From positions 682,001 through 746,000 of the forward strand of contig NZ_CP137850.1 in assembly GCF_033546915.1 (NCBI RefSeq): DNA of 64,000 bases, given 5' to 3'. This document shows, one piece after another, positions 58,498 to 64,000 of this stretch. Each line of letters begins with the position of its first letter. The first letter of the stretch is position 1. Position numbers and translations under genes: made by a program. Origin of the DNA: Mycoplasmopsis verecunda (lineage in GTDB: Bacteria; Bacillota_I; Bacilli_A; Mycoplasmatales; Metamycoplasmataceae). The notes below the pieces were generated by a model. The model was not told where the DNA came from. It ran no database searches and was given only the letters and a program-made list of their open reading frames with translations.

Positions 58498-60063
58498 ATG
58501 AGTAATAAAATTAATATTAAAATTAAAGATTTTGATTCATTAGAAATCGAATTATTATCTAATGCATTTAAAGGTGATTATGTTTCACTATTAGATTTAG
58601 GGCCAGATAATATTTCAGTATTATTTGATAAATATAAGGAACAAAGTTCAGCTTTTATTTCTAAAATCAAACAACAAGGTGTAGAAGAATACATCAAGGA
58701 TCTTGAGAAGCGAGATGAAGTAATTGAATTACTCAACAATAAAAAAGAATGATTCGTAAAAAAACTCAATGAAAAAGATCAACAAATAAATGAGAATATA
58801 GATAAATTAAATGAACAAAAAAATCAAATTGATGTTTTAAATACTAAACTTCAAACAGCTAATGAACAAAGTAAGCTAGAAATTGAAAATGCCTTAATAA
58901 AAATTAATTCTGAGTATGAAACACAAATTAAAAGTTTAAATAATCAAATCGAATTATTAAGAAAACAACACCAAGCTAAATTAGAAGCTATTGAAGAAAA
59001 TAAAGCTTTAAGTATCCAGAATACTCTAGCTTCTGAAAAAGAAAAAATTAAAAAAGAGTTTAATGATAAGCTGAATCAAGAAATTGAAAAAGTAGTTGTT
59101 AAATCAAAAGCAGAACAAAAGCAACAAGATGAAGAGTTGGCAAATAAAGATAAAGAAATATACAGCAGTAAGATTGAAGAATTAAAAAACGAAGTTTTAT
59201 CATTAAAGAACGAAAACATCAAATTAACTCAAGCTAAATACATGATGTCAACTAAAGAGGTTGGAGAAAACTTTGAAGATTCAATCGAAAACTATTTAGA
59301 TGAATTATATGGTGTAAATCCTTATATCATATGTGAAAGAACGACTGAGTCTAAAAATAGTGAAGGTAAAAACACAAACGAAAAAGGTGAGGGTTCTAAA
59401 CCTGACTTTAAGATTACATTTTACAATACCCAAGATGGTAGAAATGATGAAGTAGTAGGATGTATAATAATTGAAGCCAAGAATCAAGCTTCACTTCAAG
59501 GAAACCAAAAAAATAAATCATTCTATAAAAAATTAGATAAAGAAAGATCTAAATTTAAGGCTGAAATAGCATTTTTAGTAACTACACTAGAACCACATGA
59601 ATCCTATTTTGTAAAAAATATTAAAGATTATCCAAGTGTCTATCAAATGAGATTTGAAGCTATTCCTCAAATGATAAATATATGACATAGATTTTTTAAT
59701 GAAAGAGCTAAACTTCATAGACTGGATATTAATTTAGAATCTAAAGCCAAATTACTTGCAAAATTTGATGATTTTAAAAGAGAGCTAATAGATACTAAAG
59801 CAAGATTATTTGGAGAAACAATTGATAATATGATGAAACAAGTAGATAATATGTCTATTGCTTTAGATAAATTAAGAGAATATATTGATAACGAACTAAA
59901 AAAACGTTACGAAAGACTGGTTAAGAAAATAGAATCATTTTCTTTACAAAAGGAATTTAAAAACATTAATGACGATGAGGACTTAGAAGTTCATCCTGCT
60001 TTAGAAAATAAAGTTAAAAGTATTGAAAATATTCAAGATGTTGAAATAATTGATGAACAATAA
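58498..60063 (+). CDS. DUF2130 family protein (coiled coil plus nuclease-like domain)
   Basis: 521 residues with TGA Trp codons at 58750-58752 and 59683-59685. An N-terminal 80-residue head, then about 170 residues of coiled coil, then the DUF2130 core around 240-400: MSTKEVGENFEDSIENYL, GEGSKPDFKITF and VGCIIIEAKNQASLQGNQ, whose PD...ExK layout recalls restriction-like nucleases. Then PQMINIWHRFFNERA and a second helical part. The family is of unknown function and is compared with RmuC. Stand-alone gene with a terminator after it. AGTAGGA precedes the ATG. Confidence 0.88.
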
Positions 60064-60070
60064 TATTAAT

Positions 60071-60100
60071 AACACTTTGCATAATGTGAAGTGTTTTTGT
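60071..60100 (+). terminator. Hairpin terminator of the DUF2130 gene
   Basis: AACACTT / AAGTGTT, 7-bp stem with 11-nt loop, followed by TTTGTTATA. Confidence 0.75.
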
Positions 60101-60163
60101 TATACATTTTAGTGGTCATATTCCGCTATGCAATTCGAGTCATGTGGTAATGCCAAAATAAAA

Positions 60164-60182
60164 ATGTAGGGAATTCCTACAT
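60164..60182 (-). terminator. Hairpin terminator of the dnaX-rsmI operon
   Basis: ATGTAGG / CCTACAT, 7-bp stem with 5-nt loop; in the leftward direction it is followed by TTTTATTTTGG. Confidence 0.8.
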
Positions 60183-60198
60183 GTATTTATGTTTATTA

Positions 60199-60906
60199 TT
60201 AATCTTTCTTATACTTATTAACTTTAACTCTTTTGATTTTTGGGATATTTAGCACCATGGTAAATTCACCTTTAATACTATCTAAAGCATTAAATTGTTC
60301 ATATAATTCTTCAGCTGTACCAAAAAATCATGTTTCATGCATTTTAGTTAATTCTTTAGCTAAACACACTTTTTCTTTACCGAGAAAAACTGTATTTATA
60401 TCTTGCAGAGTTGATAATAATTTATGTGGAGATACATAAAAAATATATGTTCCAATTTCAAGTGTTGAAAGTTGATTTATTCTTTGTTGTGATTTATCTT
60501 TAATAAAACCTAAGAAAGTAAAATCGTTCGAAAAATTAGATCCTACAAAAGCTGTAATAGCCGCATTTACTCCAGGTATAATTTCAATTTCTATATCATT
60601 TGCTTTTGCTTGAGAAATAACTTCAAATCCAGGATCTGAAACTACAGGCATCCCGGCATCAGAAACTAAAGCAACATCATTTCCATTTTTAATTAAATCA
60701 ATAATTCCTTTTGATGAACTTTTTTCAGTGAAGTTGTTATATGTTAATAACTTCTTGTTAGTTATTTCATATTTTTCTAATAATTTGTGAGTTACACGAG
60801 TATCTTCACATGCTATATAATTAACTTCTCTTAAAACACGAAGTGCTCTTAATGTGATATCTTCTAGATTTCCAATTGGTGTTCCTACAATATATAATTT
60901 AGCCAT
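60199..60906 (-). CDS. rsmI: 16S rRNA (cytidine1402-2'-O)-methyltransferase
   Basis: 235 residues with a TGA Trp codon at 60328-60330. Typical start LYIVGTPIGNLEDITLRALRVL, then YIACEDTRVTHKLL, VALVSDAGMPVVSDPG and VAAITAFVGSNF. It ribose-methylates C1402 of 16S rRNA. The C-terminal part is shorter than the E. coli protein (286), as in other mycoplasmas. Last gene of the operon; its start overlaps holB by 8 bases. Confidence 0.95.
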
Positions 60907-61825
60907 AATACTCCAATAATTTATTCAACATTAGTTGTTTTTGTAATTCATAAATCATTTGTTTACTTGTACAATAAATGAATTTATCAATATCAAGTAC
61001 AAAAGAAATAATTTTTGGTGCTTTCTTAACTCATTCACCTCTAATTTTTATAAGTAAATTAGTTAAATTATTTTGTGGTTGCAATGAATCAATTTTGCCT
61101 AGCAAGACATTTTTAATTAAGGTTAATATAAAATAAGATAATTCACTATCATCTTTTTTTATTCTAGTATCAAGATAAATAAATAATTCTTCTGGTTTTT
61201 TAAGTGAGCTTGTAATAGCATTTATTAAGAAGTTTGTTTCAATTTGATATTTTTCAACAGTTTCAAACTCTTGGAAAATGCCTTCACTTTTAAATATATC
61301 AGCCAATAAAATGGATACATTTATATCTTTGATTTTTTGCTCTAATGCAGAATAAATTTCATCAGTTGATCTATTGTCAACTTTAATAACTTGTGCACGG
61401 GAAATAATTGTTTCAAGTACAGCATTTATATTATTAGTAGTTAGAATTATAATTAAACCTTCACTAGGTTCTTCTATAGATTTTAATATAGCATTTAGAC
61501 CATTTATGGAACAATTATCAATGTTTTTAATAATTAGTAGTGAATACTTATATAAATCATTTGTAGTACTAGAAAAAGATAAGGAATAAAATGCATTTTC
61601 TAAATCATCTTTTTTAATACTTTCACTTTCTCCACTAATAATAGTTACATTTGGTGTTAAACATTCCAATGAAGTCACATCATTTGAATCATTAATTACA
61701 TTTATCAAAGATATTAAATCATTATCAAAATTATAATGCTGTTCTCCTTGTAATAAAAACAAATGACTAAGCTTATTAATCTTAGCCAATTCATTAATAT
61801 TTTTAATTTTTTTGCTATTTAGCAT
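60899..61825 (-). CDS. holB: DNA polymerase III delta' subunit-like protein
   Basis: 308 residues with a TGA Trp codon at 61031-61033. AAA+ clamp-loader features: LFLLQGEQHYNFDN at the N-terminus (no Walker A, as usual for delta'), LLIIKNIDNCSINGLNAILKSIEEPSE, IILTTNNINAVLETIISRAQ (SRx sensor-like). With DnaX (same operon) it forms the clamp loader. Overlaps tmk by 11 bases and rsmI by 8. Confidence 0.88.
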
Positions 61826-62471
61826 AATGTTTCTCCAAGTATGCTAAAAACTTAGGGTGCTGATGAAGCTGGTTAATTATATCTTGTAAAACTTCTTCTT
61901 CGCTTTGCATTGCATCTATTATCATAAAACGTTTAGCATCTTCTTTTATTAATGTTCAATATCCTTTGTAAACAAGATTGTGAAATTCAACTTTTTCTTG
62001 TTCCATTCTGTCTTCAACTAGTCTTGTACTTTCACGTCTTTGTTTAGATTGTTCAGGTGTTAAATTTAGAAATACAGTAATATCAGGCATTGTGTTATTT
62101 ATCACGATATTTGTTATTGCTTTAACAAATTCAATTCCTAATTCTCTTGCATAACCTTGATAAGCATAAAAACTGTCAACATATCTATCACAAATGACAA
62201 TTTGTTTTCTTTCTAATGCTGGTCATATAACTTTTTCAAGGTGGATTCTACGGCTAGTTGTATATAGTAATGCCTCGGCAACAGGTGAAAGTTCTGAAGC
62301 TTTGTCTAAAATAATTTCTCTTATTTTTTCAGCTTCACGAATATCTCTTCCACCTGGTTCCCTTGTTCATAAAGCATTTAATCCAGGGTGCATTTCATTT
62401 AATTTAGCAACCAATTTCTGTGTAATTGTTGTTTTTCCTGATCCATCTAAACCTTCAAATGATATAAACAT
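61815..62471 (-). CDS. tmk: Thymidylate kinase
   Basis: 218 residues; visible only with TGA as Trp (WTREPGG, IWPALER). P-loop [17 protein letters not shown], the [11 protein letters not shown] block, [15 protein letters not shown] and a LID region with [15 protein letters not shown]. It makes dTDP from dTMP. The ATG at 62471 follows GGAG. It ends in TAG inside the start of holB, and lies 10 bases downstream of recR. Confidence 0.95.
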
Positions 62472-62481
62472 TGCAACTCCT

Positions 62482-63066
62482 TTATTTTTGTCTATTATTT
62501 AATGCGAATTTAATGGTAATTTCATCCATATAGTCTAATGAAGAACCAAGCGGAACTCCAATGGCTAATTTAGTTACATTTAAATTAGCATTTTGTAATG
62601 CTACTTTAAGATATTTATTAGTAATTTCACCCTTTAATGTTGGAGAAATTCCTAGAATTATTTCATCAAAAGAGCTTGCATATTTTACAAACTCATTGAT
62701 TTCATTTTGATATTTGACTACATCTCTTTCTTTTTCAATCATGAAAGGTAAGATATAGTATTTTCCATTATAGAAATTGGCATCTTCAATCTTTTTCATT
62801 GCTTGCAAGTTTTCGATAACAAATAGTGAATTACTACGTTCAGGATTATCACAGATACTACATTTATCCTCGTGCATTAAGTTTGTGCATATAGGACAAA
62901 ATTTAGTTTCTATTTTGATATCTTGAATTAATTTACTTAATTCAAAAACATCATTTTGCTCTGACTCAAGAATTCAATATACGATTTTCTCAGCTTGCTT
63001 TTTACTGATACCTGGTATTTTCTTAGCTTTAGCTATGAAAGTGTTGATATCGTCAGTATAAAACAT
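62482..63066 (-). CDS. recR: Recombination protein RecR
   Basis: 194 residues with a TGA Trp codon near 62976. Helix-hairpin-helix region IPGISKKQAEKIVYWIL, zinc motif CPICTNLMHEDKCSIC, and a Toprim domain with SLFVIENLQAMKKIE and LGISPTLKGEITNKYL. It partners RecO (3977-4654). ATG lies 2 bases after the ybaB-type stop. Confidence 0.95.
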
Positions 63067-63068
63067 TA

Positions 63069-63359
63069 TTAAAATGGCATTCCAGGTGTAGCTGGAACTA
63101 GTTTTTCAGTTTCTTCTTTAATCATATCAACAACTTCATTGATTGCTATAACAATTAAATCTTGCATTAATTCTTTATCTTCAGGATCTACAAGTAAATC
63201 ATCTACATCAATTTTAACAAGTGTGTAATCACCTTTCATTACAACTGTGATTCCTTGTTTTTCAACTGTAAATTCTTTTTCTTCTAATTCCTTTTGTTTA
63301 ATTTCGAGTTCTTTTTGCATTGTTTTAACTCTTCTTAAAAAATCTGGTGATATATTCAT
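63069..63359 (-). CDS. YbaB/EbfC family nucleoid-associated protein
   Basis: 96 residues; helical N-terminus (FLRRVKTMQKELEIKQKELEE), then TVEKQGITVVMKGDYTLVKIDVDDLLVDPEDKE and a short tail rich in Pro. It binds DNA as a dimer and is nearly always between dnaX and recR, as here. AAGGAG lies 5 bases before the ATG. Confidence 0.95.
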   Translation of the reverse strand: MNISPDFLRRVKTMQKELEIKQKELEEKEFTVEKQGITVVMKGDYTLVKIDVDDLLVDPEDKELMQDLIVIAINEVVDMIKEETEKLVPATPGMPF

Positions 63360-63381
63360 TTTTTCTCCTTTAATTATTTAA

Positions 63382-64000
63382 TTATCTAAATAAATTAGCT
63401 CTTTTTATAAATCATTCATCATTATTTTCTCTAGCTAATTCATCTAATGTATCTGGTTCTACAATTGGTGGTAAATTATCCTTATTGTTTTTGATATATT
63501 CTTGTATTGCTTGTACTTGACCATATGAAATTGGATAAATATGTTTATATGGTTGACCAAAAAGATATGTAATGAAATTTTGCATTCATTCACTATCACC
63601 TTTTTCTGCTATCTCATCAAGTACATTTTGTTTGTTAGAAGTTACTACAATAAAACGTTCTGACCCGAACATAATTTTAATCTGTTTAAATAAAGCAGCT
63701 TGCTCATTAAATTCAGGTTTTGAATATAGAATTGAATCAATATTATTTAAATTATTTCTAAATAATGCAGTTAAATTTTGTGTTGGATTACTTTGAATCC
63801 ACCTTGCATCATTAACATATTCTTCAATGGTTCTTTTAGCTAAATACTCTTTATAAGGTATTTTAGTTGGTAATGGTGTATCTTCATTTGACTCAATAGA
63901 GCTAAAATCTTGTAGTTTGTTTATGTCAATTTCTCTAGTTGAGATAAGATTTTCTTTTTCGCCTGTTTGCAATTGCTCATTAATAATTTCAGCATCAACA
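63382..64000 (-). CDS. dnaX: DNA polymerase III tau/gamma subunit, C-terminal part (cut by window edge)
   Basis: About 206 codons to TAA 63382-63384, with a TGA Trp codon at 63586-63588; no stop up to the window edge. The N-terminal AAA+ part is outside. The visible part has a variable, acidic linker, then ARWIQSNPTQNLTALFRNNLNNID and a KIMFGSERFIVVTSN block that resembles the C-terminal domain of DnaX in mycoplasmas. Assignment rests mainly on position before ybaB and recR. First visible gene of the operon running to rsmI. Confidence 0.8.

Overview
The window is a low-GC chromosomal segment from a mycoplasma that reads TGA as tryptophan. Nearly every long gene has in-frame TGA codons at places where the protein family needs Trp or an uninterrupted frame (plsX, recO, ftsY, cls, tmk). 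With TGA read as Trp the housekeeping genes are full length. Short overlapping genes, lipoproteins with a lipobox, HrcA/CIRCE heat-shock control and IS3/IS30/IS256-type elements suggest a host-associated species, probably of the hominis group. The sequence alone does not fix the species.

Layout. 0.2-7.6 kb is core genes: smc (cut by the edge), rnc, plsX, fakA and asp23 in one leftward operon; recO rightward; ksgA, tatD and mnmE leftward. 7.8-11.7 kb holds a YitT-type membrane protein, an unrecognised two-gene membrane module and an M17 aminopeptidase. 11.7-32 kb is an accessory island. It holds a decayed IS3 copy, a 1,837-residue lipoprotein with a transglutaminase-like Cys-His-Asp site, an IS256-type copy with a nonsense codon, an intact IS30-type element, two tandem cassettes of secreted subtilase plus translationally coupled anchored partner, and an intact IS3-family element. 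32-34.5 kb has a PQ-loop membrane protein, a second M17 aminopeptidase and a YigZ-family protein. 34.6-38.8 kb is a BcgI-like restriction-modification locus. Its nuclease-methylase gene is split by a second IS3 copy, and its specificity gene is frameshifted at an AG dinucleotide tract.

38.8-64 kb is mostly core: a membrane protein, rsuA-type synthase, pgi, dnaK, grpE (with an FKBP-like N-terminal domain), hrcA, era, cdd, ybeY, a C39-peptidase ABC exporter with accessory protein, rpiB, a DUF2188 protein, cls, ptsH, tRNA-Leu, ftsY/ylxM, frr/pyrH, a Cof-type phosphatase, rnhC, a DUF2130 protein, and the leftward operon dnaX-ybaB-recR-tmk-holB-rsmI.

How it works together. Replication, repair, ribosome and chaperone genes sit in tight operons ended by short hairpin terminators. 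Two CIRCE-like operators, upstream of hrcA and of dnaK, tie the chaperone genes to HrcA. The accessory island encodes surface or secreted degradative functions (subtilases, transglutaminase-like protein, aminopeptidases) that could feed a peptide-scavenging host-associated lifestyle. Mobile elements bracket that island and have reshaped the restriction locus. The most notable observations are the duplicated subtilase-partner cassettes, the switchable and IS-interrupted BcgI-like system, the FKBP-GrpE fusion, and a quasi-palindrome mutation that destroyed the catalytic Asp of one IS copy.
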